From: Anaerolineae bacterium
GTDB taxonomy: Bacteria; Chloroflexota; Anaerolineae; B4-G1
Direction: 5' to 3'
Assembly: GCA_016783285.1 (NCBI GenBank)
Contig: JADHWW010000080.1
Location: 1-8,664 of the forward strand
Length of the DNA stretch: 8,664 nt
Shown: positions 1 to 5,250 of the stretch, piece by piece
Numbering within the stretch: position 1 is the stretch's first letter
How the letters are laid out: the number at the start of each line of letters is the position of its first letter
Translations under genes and position numbers: made by a program
The notes under the pieces: generated by a model
The model's input: only the letters and a program-made list of their open reading frames with translations
Told to the model about the DNA's origin: nothing
Database searches by the model: none

Positions 1-873
1 CGGCTCGTTTCCCTGCTCGCGCTCGTTATCCAGCGCGAGTTCGGCCCCCATCGCCCGCAACACGTCCAGCAACCCCGTGCGGGTGGGGTTGACGCCCACG
101 CTCTCGATGGTGACCTCCGAGCCAGGCAACAGCGCCGCCGCGACCAGCGGGAAGGCCGCTGAGGAGATGTCGCCAGGAACGGTGAGGGAAAGGGGAGACA
201 AGGAGAGGGGGAGACGGGGAGAGGGGGAGAGTGTGACGGTGAGACCGGATATTTCGACGTTTGCTCCCATTGCGGCGAGCATTCTCTCGGTGTGGTCGCG
301 GGCGGGGCCGGGTTGGTGGATGGTGGTCGGGCCACCGGCGTACAGCCCGGCCAGCAGGAGTGCGCTCTTGACCTGGGCGCTGGCGACGGGCAGGGTGTGG
401 TCGCAGCCGTGCAATCGTCGTCCGCGAATGATGAGAGGAGCGTGGCCGCCGGTGTCCTCAATGTCGGCGTCCATCCGGCGGAGCGGCTCGACGATGCGGC
501 GCATCGGGCGGCGGAGCAATTGCTGGTCGCCGGTGAGCGTGCTGACGAACGATTGACCCGCCAGGAGGCCCGCCAGCAACCGCATCGTCGTGCCAGAACG
601 GACACAGTTCAGCGCAGCGGGCGCCCGCAATCCGCGCAGCCCGCGCCCGTGGATGGTCAGTGTGGTGGGGTCGTGTGTCTCCACCTCGACGCCCAGCGCC
701 CGGAGGCAGGCCAGCGTTGCCAGGCAGTCGCCGGAGGGGAGGAAGCCGCAGATGTGGCTATCACCGTCGGCCAGAGCGCCAAGCAGCAGCGCCCGGTGGG
801 AGATGGATTTATCGCCCGGGACGCGCACGCGCCCACGCAATGGTGCGCCGGGATGTACGGTCAACCGTCTCAC
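1..873 (-). CDS. aroA: EPSP synthase (3-phosphoshikimate 1-carboxyvinyltransferase), C-terminus cut by the window edge
   Basis: The enzyme transfers the enolpyruvyl group of PEP to shikimate-3-phosphate, the sixth shikimate-pathway step, in the cytoplasm. The first 291 residues of roughly 430 are present. Visible family motifs are GDKSISHRALLLGAL (residues 20-34, with the substrate-binding Lys22), SGTTMRLLAG (93-102), SAQVKSALLLAGL (165-177) and VPGDISSAAF (232-241). The start is a GTG at 873-871 whose first four bases overlap the tyrA stop (GTGA). A GGAAGGAG sequence lies about 8 nt upstream, inside tyrA, so translation is probably coupled to tyrA. Two oddities: residues 215-228 are encoded by a purine-rich tandem repeat, and the two residues before SGT are Val-Arg where most family members have Gly-Asn. 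It is the last visible gene of the aro operon. The identification is firm. Confidence 0.95.
   Translation of the reverse strand, partial: MRRLTVHPGAPLRGRVRVPGDKSISHRALLLGALADGDSHICGFLPSGDCLATLACLRALGVEVETHDPTTLTIHGRGLRGLRAPAALNCVRSGTTMRLLAGLLAGQSFVSTLTGDQQLLRRPMRRIVEPLRRMDADIEDTGGHAPLIIRGRRLHGCDHTLPVASAQVKSALLLAGLYAGGPTTIHQPGPARDHTERMLAAMGANVEISGLTVTLSPSPRLPLSLSPLSLTVPGDISSAAFPLVAAALLPGSEVTIESVGVNPTRTGLLDVLRAMGAELALDNEREQGNEP
192..231. repeat. 16-bp tandem repeat (2.5 copies) inside aroA
   Basis: Two 16-bp units (192-207 and 208-223) differ only by AA versus GG at the ninth and tenth bases. A half unit of 8 bp (224-231) follows. Unit two reads GGGGAGACGGGGAGAG. The wider tract from 184 to 231 is purine on the + strand except for two C's. 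In the aroA frame it encodes a Ser/Pro/Leu-rich stretch (about residues 215-228) just before the conserved VPGDISSAAF motif, where homologues usually have a short hydrophilic loop. Confidence 0.85.
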
Positions 874-1736
874 GGGAACATCTCCTTCCGTTTCGCCCGC
901 ATAGTGCTCAGTACAGCCCGCATCTCTTTTTCGTCACCGGCCTCCACCAGGCGGGTCAGGTGGCGCAGTTGCGTCTGGTAGGTGTCCAGCGCCTTTAGCA
1001 CCTCTTTCCGGTTGGTCAGCAGGATGTCCACCATCATGGTCACGTCGCTGCCGGCCACGCGCGACGTGTCGCGGAACCCGCCGGCCACGATCTCCCACGC
1101 CGCCGGGTCAGCCGAGGTCGTGGCGTCCGCCGTGGCGACGAGGGCACAGGCCAGCAGATAGGGCAGGTGGCTGACGGTGGCGACCAGAAAATCCTGGCGT
1201 TCTGGTTCGAGCACCAGCGGGCTTGCGCCGGCGGCCTCGGCCAGTGCGCGGCCCAGCGCCAGCGCATCCTCCGACGTGCGCGGCAGTGGGGTGAGAATAA
1301 AAGTGCAGCCCCGGTAAATCGCCGGGTCTGCCGCTTCGATTCCCGATACCTCCTTGCCGCACATCGGGTGCCCGCCCAGGGGCTGGACGTGGTCGGGAAG
1401 TCGCGCCATCTCTGCGACGATCTGCGCTTTGGTGCTGCCCAGGTCCATCAGCAGGCAGCCCTCCGGCAGGAGCGGGCCGATCTCGGCCAGTTGCCGCAGG
1501 ATGACGCGCACCGGCGTCGCCAGGACGACCACGTCTGCTTCGCGCACGCCGCGCGCCAGATCGGTTGTGCCCTGGTCAATCAGGCCGCGCGCCAGTGCCG
1601 TCTCGACCGTCTCTGCCCGCCGCGCCACGCCGCCGACGGCCCGGCACTTGCCCCGCAGCGCCCCGGCCAGCGAGCCGCCCATCAGCCCCAGCCCGACGAT
1701 GGTGATGTGGATATCGGTCAATTGCCTTGTTTCCAT
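870..1736 (-). CDS. tyrA: Prephenate dehydrogenase (TyrA), NAD(P)-dependent
   Basis: The enzyme oxidatively decarboxylates prephenate to 4-hydroxyphenylpyruvate (or arogenate to tyrosine), the committed tyrosine step. The 288-residue protein has an N-terminal Rossmann fold with GLGLMG at 15-20, DLGSTK at 98-103, and GGHPMCGKE at 121-129, whose His123 is the usual catalytic histidine. A helical C-terminal domain carries TVSHLPYLLA (187-196) and GGFRDTSRVA (219-228). The second His of the common SHLPH motif is Tyr193 here. No ACT domain or fused chorismate mutase is present, so this is the monofunctional form. I chose the ATG at 1736; an in-frame TTG at 1754 would add six residues but lies inside a palindrome. 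It overlaps aroA by 4 bp downstream. Whether prephenate or arogenate is preferred cannot be read from sequence. Confidence 0.93.
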   Translation of the reverse strand: METRQLTDIHITIVGLGLMGGSLAGALRGKCRAVGGVARRAETVETALARGLIDQGTTDLARGVREADVVVLATPVRVILRQLAEIGPLLPEGCLLMDLGSTKAQIVAEMARLPDHVQPLGGHPMCGKEVSGIEAADPAIYRGCTFILTPLPRTSEDALALGRALAEAAGASPLVLEPERQDFLVATVSHLPYLLACALVATADATTSADPAAWEIVAGGFRDTSRVAGSDVTMMVDILLTNRKEVLKALDTYQTQLRHLTRLVEAGDEKEMRAVLSTMRAKRKEMFP

Positions 1737-1745
1737 TTTCGTCTC

Positions 1746-1772
1746 GTAGGCCAAGTTGCCAACTTGTCCTAC
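1746..1772. repeat. 27-bp near-perfect palindrome at the aroF-tyrA junction
   Basis: The arms are GTAGG-c-CAAGTTG (1746-1758) and CAACTTG-t-CCTAC (1760-1772) around one central base, with a single mismatched pair (C1751/T1767). It covers the aroF stop codon (1771-1769) and ends just before the chosen tyrA ATG. No U-run follows on either side, so it is not a classic terminator. It may be a REP-like interspersed repeat, an mRNA-stabilising hairpin or a protein-binding site. Only one copy is seen in this window. Confidence 0.7.
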
Positions 1773-2782
1773 AGCGTCCTCCCGACCGCTTCGGCCACGG
1801 GCCGCAAACCTCGCATCAGCGCGGCGAAACGGGCCGGTTTGAGGGACTGGGCGCCGTCTGAGAGGGCTTTTTCAGGGTAAGGGTGTACCTCGATGATCAG
1901 CCCATCGGCCCCAGCCGCCACTGCCGCCCGCGACATCGGCTCCACCAGTTCCCATTTGCCTGTCCCGTGGCTGGGGTCCACGACGACCGGCAGATGGCTG
2001 AGTTGTTTTAGCAGTGGCACGGCGCTGATGTCGAGCGTATTGCGGGTGTACTGCTCGAACGTGCGGATGCCGCGCTCGCACAGGATGACGCGGTCGTTGC
2101 CGTGGGAGAGGATGTACTCGGCCGCCATCAGCAGCTCCTCGATGGTGGACATCATGCCGCGCTTGAGCAGCACCGGTCGCTGCGCCTCGCCGACGGCGTG
2201 CAGGAGGGCATAGTTCTGCATATTCCGCGCACCGATTTGCAAGATGTCGGCGTAGGTGGTGACCAGCGGCACCAGTTGGGGTTCCATCACCTCGGTGACG
2301 ACCGGAAGGCCTGTCTCCTCACGCGCTTCGGCCAGGAGCCGCAGTCCTTTCTCGCCCAGGCCCTGGAAACTGTAGGGGGAAGTGCGCGGTTTGAAAGCCC
2401 CGCCACGCAGCACCTGGGCCCCTGCTTCCTTGACGGCGCGCGCGGTTTCCAACAGTTGGTCACGGCTCTCGACGGCGCACGGGCCAGCCATCACGACCAC
2501 CTGCCGGCCACCGATCTCGATCCCGTTCACCGAGACGATGGTATCTCGCGGATGGAACTCGCAACTGGCCAGTTTGAAGGGGCGCAGGATGGGCACCGTG
2601 CGCTCGACACCGGCCATCCGTTCGATTGGCTCCCGATCCAGCGGGCGCCCATTGCCGATGACACCGATGATGGTGCGCTCCTCGCCTTCCGAGAGGTGTG
2701 CCCGGCAGCCCAATTGCTCGATGCGGGCGGTGACGTTGGCGATCTGAGCATTGGTCGCACTTTGTTTCATCACGACGATCAT
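1769..2782 (-). CDS. aroF: 3-deoxy-7-phosphoheptulonate (DAHP) synthase, type I-beta with N-terminal regulatory domain
   Basis: The enzyme condenses PEP and erythrose-4-phosphate to DAHP, the first and main controlled step of aromatic synthesis. The 337 residues match the Thermotoga maritima type along their length. A ferredoxin-like regulatory domain (about 1-70) includes MIVVMK and [11 protein letters not shown], and the TIM barrel follows. The expected metal ligands are visible at Cys102 (AGPC), His272 (DPSHGTG), Glu298 (EVHP) and Asp309 (ALSDG), as is [11 protein letters not shown] at 131-141. The N-terminal domain in this class mediates feedback inhibition, typically by Tyr or Phe. I chose the ATG at 2782 because GGAGG lies 8 nt upstream and the protein then begins at the family's usual MIVV. 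An ATG at 2809 overlapping the pheA stop would add nine residues but has no good ribosome binding site. Confidence 0.96.
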   Translation of the reverse strand: MIVVMKQSATNAQIANVTARIEQLGCRAHLSEGEERTIIGVIGNGRPLDREPIERMAGVERTVPILRPFKLASCEFHPRDTIVSVNGIEIGGRQVVVMAGPCAVESRDQLLETARAVKEAGAQVLRGGAFKPRTSPYSFQGLGEKGLRLLAEAREETGLPVVTEVMEPQLVPLVTTYADILQIGARNMQNYALLHAVGEAQRPVLLKRGMMSTIEELLMAAEYILSHGNDRVILCERGIRTFEQYTRNTLDISAVPLLKQLSHLPVVVDPSHGTGKWELVEPMSRAAVAAGADGLIIEVHPYPEKALSDGAQSLKPARFAALMRGLRPVAEAVGRTL

Positions 2783-2805
2783 GTAATTATCCTCCGACAT
2801 GCGGC

Positions 2806-3657
2806 TCATCCTGACACGACGACTTGATTATCCGGAACCGGCGTTGTCGCCGCCGGGTAGGAGCCTAGTAGTTTGACGAACGAGGAGCGCCGCAGGAGTC
2901 CCATGATGGCCGCTTCGCACTCTGGGTCCTGGCAGTGTCCCTCAAAGTCCAGGTAAAAGATATACTGCCAGGGCCGGTTGAGGCGCGGGCGCGACTCGAT
3001 CTTGGCGAGATTGATGCGTCGCCTGGCAAACTCCCCCAGGCACTCGTAGAGTACCCCTGGCTGGTGCGGGGTGGAAAAGACGAGGGATGTTTTGTTTCGC
3101 TGTGCGCGGGGCGGGCCTTGCGTAGCGAGAACGAAAAAACGGGTATAGTTGAAAGGAAAATCTTCAATGTTCTGGTCAAATATCTCCAGGCCATATAGTT
3201 CGGCGGCCAACGCGCCGGCGATCACGGCGATGTCCGGTTCCGGGTTGGCCGCCAGATCGCGGGCACTGCCGGCGGTATCGAATGTGGGCTCGGGTTCCAG
3301 CCCGTGGCGGTCCAGGTAGCGCTGGCATTGGGCCAGTGCCTGCGGATGCGACCGCACGCGCTTCAGGCTGTCGAGTTTGGCGCCGGGAGGGGCAAGCAGC
3401 GTATGTCGCACGCGCAGGACCACCTCGGCGTAGATGCGCAGGTCGTGCTCCATCAACAGTTCGTAAGACCGGGTTACAGAGCCGGCGACAGAGTTCTCCA
3501 CCGGTAACATCCCGTAGTCGGCCTCGCCGTTCTCCACGGCCGGGAATATATCGGCCAGCGTTCTGCAAGAGATACTCTCTACCTCTGGGCCAAAGAACTG
3601 GTGAATGGCCTCCTCCGAATAAGCCCCACTGACACCTTGAAATGCTACTCTGGTCAT
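2806..3657 (-). CDS. pheA: Prephenate dehydratase with C-terminal ACT domain
   Basis: The enzyme converts prephenate to phenylpyruvate, the committed phenylalanine step. The 283-residue protein begins [15 protein letters not shown], typical of the catalytic domain. It carries [10 protein letters not shown] (52-61) and the catalytic FNYTRFFVL segment with Thr172 in the TRF motif. A C-terminal ACT domain (about 190-265) has QPGVLYECL (199-207) and ESRP (221-224), the Phe-binding features that give feedback inhibition. Chorismate mutase is not fused; it is the separate upstream gene. The ATG at 3657 is preferred over longer in-frame starts because GGAGGAG stands just upstream and the protein then starts at the family's usual position. 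It lies 4 bp after aroH, so the two are likely translated together. Confidence 0.95.
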   Translation of the reverse strand: MTRVAFQGVSGAYSEEAIHQFFGPEVESISCRTLADIFPAVENGEADYGMLPVENSVAGSVTRSYELLMEHDLRIYAEVVLRVRHTLLAPPGAKLDSLKRVRSHPQALAQCQRYLDRHGLEPEPTFDTAGSARDLAANPEPDIAVIAGALAAELYGLEIFDQNIEDFPFNYTRFFVLATQGPPRAQRNKTSLVFSTPHQPGVLYECLGEFARRRINLAKIESRPRLNRPWQYIFYLDFEGHCQDPECEAAIMGLLRRSSFVKLLGSYPAATTPVPDNQVVVSG

Positions 3658-3661
3658 ATTT

Positions 3662-4027
3662 CTACTCCTCCACGAGGTCAGGCCGCAGCGTGCGGGCACT
3701 GCCTAGATAAACGTGCCGAATTTGGCCGGGAGACAGGTCGGTGTTCCAGAGCACCAGTGCCCGGATGCAGCGCGGCAGACTGCCCACGACCGCCATCTCC
3801 TGCATGCAGAGCAGTGGTGTGTTCACCCAACCCATCTCGCGGGCGGCGCGGGCCGGGTAGGCCGCGTCCAGATCGGATGTGGCAGTAAAAATCACGCCAG
3901 TCACGTCCCCCACCGCCAGGCCATTGGCGGCGACGATGTGCTCCAGCAATTCGCGTGTCGCCATGACGATAGTGTCTGCGTCGTTGGCGTCCACGCCGGT
4001 GGCGCCACGAATGCCGCGACAGGTCAT
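3662..4027 (-). CDS. aroH: Monofunctional AroH-type chorismate mutase
   Basis: The enzyme rearranges chorismate to prephenate, the branch point toward Phe and Tyr. The 121-residue protein follows the Bacillus subtilis AroH fold closely. It starts [12 protein letters not shown], with Arg7, Cys74, Glu77, Arg89 and Tyr107 aligning with the known active-site residues (Arg7, Cys75, Glu78, Arg90 and Tyr108 in B. subtilis), and it ends [17 protein letters not shown]. The start at 4027 is supported by AAGGAGGAG about 7 nt upstream. It is the first structural gene of the operon, about 355 nt downstream of the predicted transcription start. The intervening leader holds the attenuator. Its product is the substrate for both PheA and TyrA encoded downstream. 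Confidence 0.96.
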   Translation of the reverse strand: MTCRGIRGATGVDANDADTIVMATRELLEHIVAANGLAVGDVTGVIFTATSDLDAAYPARAAREMGWVNTPLLCMQEMAVVGSLPRCIRALVLWNTDLSPGQIRHVYLGSARTLRPDLVEE

Positions 4028-4202
4028 TCTTGCTCTCCTCCTTTTCAATAAATTGGGAATATGGATACCGAAACTTGGTTTGGTTTCGCGGAAACAGGTT
4101 CCGGTCGGCAAAAACGCCAACAAGATTTCGGCGAGCCTTCGGCGTGAGCGCTCAGGCGAACGCTCAATCGAGCCGTTGGCGCATCCATATCCTCATAGGT
4201 AC
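4028..4202 (-). other. Untranslated leader between the attenuator and aroH
   Basis: About 175 nt follow the terminator before aroH. I see no convincing ORF. Some inverted repeats are present: CGCCAAC (4181-4175) with GTTGGCG (4121-4115), closing a large loop and followed by T5; GAGCG/CGCTC (4165-4161 with 4150-4146); and GTTTC-CGC-GAAAC (4095-4083). The large-loop structure could be a second, weaker termination or RNA-stability element, but nothing decides this. The aroH ribosome binding site closes the region. Confidence 0.4.
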
Positions 4203-4231
4203 AAAAAAACGTGGAGCCGATTGCTCCACGT
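4203..4231 (-). terminator. Intrinsic terminator in the aro leader (attenuator)
   Basis: On the minus strand ACGTGGAGC (4231-4223) pairs perfectly with GCTCCACGT (4217-4209) around a 5-nt loop. The stem runs into seven T's (4209-4203). It sits upstream of aroH and downstream of the promoter, so it would stop transcription before the operon. The 5' arm and loop can instead pair with an upstream segment, so this is a conditional terminator. Confidence 0.92.
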
Positions 4232-4294
4232 CTTTGCGCCGTTCTCAGGGTTTCGTCTATCCTACACCAACCTCCACCCATCGTGAAGCAACCG
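4218..4294 (-). promoter_or_regulatory. Antiterminator helix competing with the leader terminator
   Basis: Segment 2, CGGTTGCTTCACG (4294-4282, inside the leader ORF), can pair with segment 3, CGTGGAGCAATCG (4230-4218), in 13 consecutive base pairs including two G-U pairs. Segment 3 contains eight of the nine bases of the terminator's 5' arm plus its loop, so the two structures exclude each other. A candidate protector hairpin upstream, CCC-CGTG (4306-4300) with CACG-AT-GGG (4285-4277), would occupy part of segment 2. Ribosomes stalled on the Tyr/Phe codons at 4321-4310 would cover its first arm and leave segment 2 free to form the antiterminator. The pairings are read from sequence; the mechanism is inferred from trp/phe-type attenuators. 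Confidence 0.85.
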
Positions 4295-4354
4295 TCCCGC
4301 ACGGGGGCAAAAATAATAGTAGGAGTAGACAAAGTTGCACTGCTGGTACATCAT
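4262..4354 (-). CDS. Tyr/Phe-rich leader peptide controlling the aro operon
   Basis: This 30-codon ORF ends in TAG. Its first 15 residues include Tyr at 3, 10, 12, 13 and 14 and Phe at 8 and 15, in the run FVYSYYYF. The remaining half is ordinary (CPRAGRLLHDGWRLV). An AAGGA sequence (4368-4364) stands 9 nt before the chosen ATG; two further in-frame ATGs at 4363 and 4360 sit too close to it. It starts about 30 nt after the predicted transcription start and ends 30 nt before the terminator. By analogy with pheL and trpL, its job would be to stall ribosomes when charged tRNA-Tyr or tRNA-Phe is short. The peptide itself probably has no function once made. Confidence 0.88.
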   Translation of the reverse strand: MMYQQCNFVYSYYYFCPRAGRLLHDGWRLV

Positions 4355-4389
4355 TTGCATCATTCCTTCGAGTTCTCGGATTGAGCATA

Positions 4390-4418
4390 ATCATACTTGC
4401 TTCAGCCTGATTTGTCAA
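4390..4418 (-). promoter_or_regulatory. sigma70-type promoter of the aro operon
   Basis: On the minus strand, TTGACA (4418-4413) and TATGAT (4395-4390) are separated by exactly 17 bp. The -35 is a full consensus match and the -10 matches five of six. Transcription should begin near 4383, giving a leader of about 355 nt before aroH. Confidence 0.88.
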
Positions 4419-4456
4419 GTCAACTCACGACGCGCCCAGTTCCGAATGGCGTCCGA

Positions 4457-4485
4457 TAGACACATCGCGCCATTTGTGGTATCAT
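4457..4485 (+). promoter_or_regulatory. Candidate rightward promoter, divergent from the aro promoter
   Basis: TAGACA (4457-4462) and TATCAT (4480-4485) are 17 bp apart. The -10 is preceded by TGG, an extended -10 motif. Each box matches five of six consensus bases. Transcription would start near 4492 and run toward the short ORF at 4579 and the Roadblock gene. An ATG at 4495 would begin an 18-codon leaderless ORF, for which there is no other support. Confidence 0.5.
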
Positions 4486-4578
4486 TGGGGCGCTATGAAC
4501 GGACTACCTCAAGTTAGCTGGCGCAACGACAACAAACGCTGTCCAGCGTAACCAGAGAAAAGGCGAAAGGAGCAGACG

Positions 4579-4629
4579 ATGAGAAGATTCACAAAGGCAC
4601 AGGAAATTGTGAGGATGAGGTCACAATAA
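4579..4629 (+). CDS. Short ORF of 16 codons with a strong ribosome binding site
   Basis: GAAAGGAG followed by CAGACG precedes the ATG, a very good Shine-Dalgarno sequence at near-ideal spacing. The peptide (MRRFTKAQEIVRMRSQ) is basic and amphipathic-looking, with no recognised family. Its end overlaps the ATTGTGA/TCACAAT dyad. It could be a real small protein, a leader peptide, or the surviving start of a broken gene whose continuation lies in another frame to 4735. The ribosome binding site is the only firm support. Confidence 0.35.
   Translation: MRRFTKAQEIVRMRSQ
4606..4627. promoter_or_regulatory. Perfect 7-bp dyad ATTGTGA-N8-TCACAAT
   Basis: The two 7-bp arms (4606-4612 and 4621-4627) are exact inverted copies around 8 bp. 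The half-sites resemble CRP/FNR-family TGTGA/TCACA, but those normally have 6 bp between them. It could be an operator or, in RNA, a short hairpin at the end of the 16-codon ORF. Confidence 0.45.
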
Positions 4630-4813
4630 ACACAGCCTCAAGTCGTACAACTTTTGGGGGGAACTTTTACTGGACGACGATATCCGGGTCGGGACCTCGA
4701 TGGATGCGGACAATCTCAACCTGCTTACCGCATAGCGGATGATATGGGTGGGTAATGATCACGAACTGTGAAGGGCGCTGGGATGATGGGGTAGTATACA
4801 TTGCCCGTTCTTA

Positions 4814-4847
4814 GGGGGCTGGGGGCCAGTAATGGCCCCCGGCTACC
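4814..4847. repeat. GC-rich palindromic hairpin, REP-like
   Basis: The core GGGGGCCA (4821-4828) and TGGCCCCC (4833-4840) pair perfectly around a GTAA tetraloop. The stem extends outward to 4814/4847 with two G-T pairs and one mismatch. No T-run follows, so it is not a typical terminator. It sits just before the apparent break in the Roadblock gene, and its loop supplies an in-frame TAA (4830-4832) to that frame. Confidence 0.7.
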
Positions 4848-4874
4848 CGACCTCGAGAGATCAAGGCCGAGGGA

Positions 4875-5183
4875 GTGATCCTGACCCGTAAGGAGGAGTT
4901 GATCGCCCACACCGGCCGGCTCTCAGCCGAGGGGGCGGGCGCGCTGGCGCAGGCCGTGGCTGAGAGTTGGCGCACCTCGGCCCGCGTGGCGCAAATCCTG
5001 GGCCGGGAGCAACTGCGCTTTGAACAGAGCGTCGAGGGCGGCGAGCACGTGTTCTACTCGCTGGCTATCGCCGACGACATCATCCTCTCGGCCGCCCTGT
5101 ATGCCCACGTGCCGCTCGGCATCATCCGCCACCGGGCCAAGAAGACAGCGGACGCGCTGCGAGCATTGATGGGAAGTGGATGA
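4875..5183 (+). CDS. Roadblock/LC7 (MglB-like) domain protein, apparently missing its N-terminal helix
   Basis: The 102-residue product covers the central and C-terminal part of a Roadblock/LC7 domain: LIAHTG, a helix AGALAQAVAESWRTSARVAQ, strands around FEQSVEGGEHVFYSLAI and DIILSAALY, then PLGIIRHRAKKTADAL, typical of the family's last strand and helix. Such proteins regulate small Ras-like GTPases of the MglA type; no GTPase gene is visible nearby. The GTG at 4875 follows GAGGGA. The frame stays open and domain-like upstream (PREIKAEG just before the GTG) until a TAA inside the hairpin at 4814-4847. The family usually has roughly 20-35 more residues here, so the 5' end is probably lost. 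It may be a shortened functional protein or a remnant. It ends 67 bp before the phosphohexomutase gene. Confidence 0.7.
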   Translation: MILTRKEELIAHTGRLSAEGAGALAQAVAESWRTSARVAQILGREQLRFEQSVEGGEHVFYSLAIADDIILSAALYAHVPLGIIRHRAKKTADALRALMGSG

Positions 5184-5250
5184 ACAATTGGCTCGGGGAG
5201 GAAGAAGTAGGACGTAGATGAACATTGATTCTTTAGACGAGGAGCACATA

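Larger units (their letters stand above)
4419..4874. other. Intergenic region without a convincing full-length gene
   Basis: The region separates the minus-strand aro operon from the plus-strand genes. It holds a divergent promoter candidate, one short ORF with a good ribosome binding site, small dyads (ACGCTG-TC-CAGCGT at 4536-4549 and the ATTGTGA pair listed separately) and a strong GC-rich hairpin. A frame open from 4619 to a TAG at 4733-4735 has plausible coding character (for example YNFWGELLLDDDIRVGTSMD) but no start codon in a sensible place. It may be a gene remnant. I recognise no family in it. Confidence 0.5.

Noticed and set aside
184..231. A CRISPR array or frameshift in aroA
   Set aside because: The repeats are contiguous with no spacers, and the reading frame on both sides is the same intact aroA frame.
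292..981. Plus-strand open frame of 229 codons
   Set aside because: It lies opposite aroA and the end of tyrA, both firmly identified, and looks like high-GC antisense sequence.
1752..1754. TTG start for tyrA
   Set aside because: It lies inside the palindrome with a poor ribosome binding site; the ATG at 1736 gives a more usual N-terminus, though this is not certain.
1167..2827. Plus-strand open frames across tyrA and aroF
   Set aside because: These are shadows of well-conserved minus-strand genes; the translations are Arg/Ala/Gln-rich without motifs.
4110..4181. A second intrinsic terminator before aroH
   Set aside because: The 7-bp stem encloses about 50 nt and is followed by only five T's; too weak to list as a terminator.
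4201..4383. T-box riboswitch in the aro leader
   Set aside because: I found no T-box core (AGGGUGGNACCGCG-like) sequence or specifier-loop arrangement; the translated Tyr/Phe run and paired helices fit ribosome-mediated attenuation.
4030..4410. Plus-strand open frames of up to 135 codons across the aro leader
   Set aside because: They run antisense through the promoter, leader peptide and terminator, which explain the sequence better.
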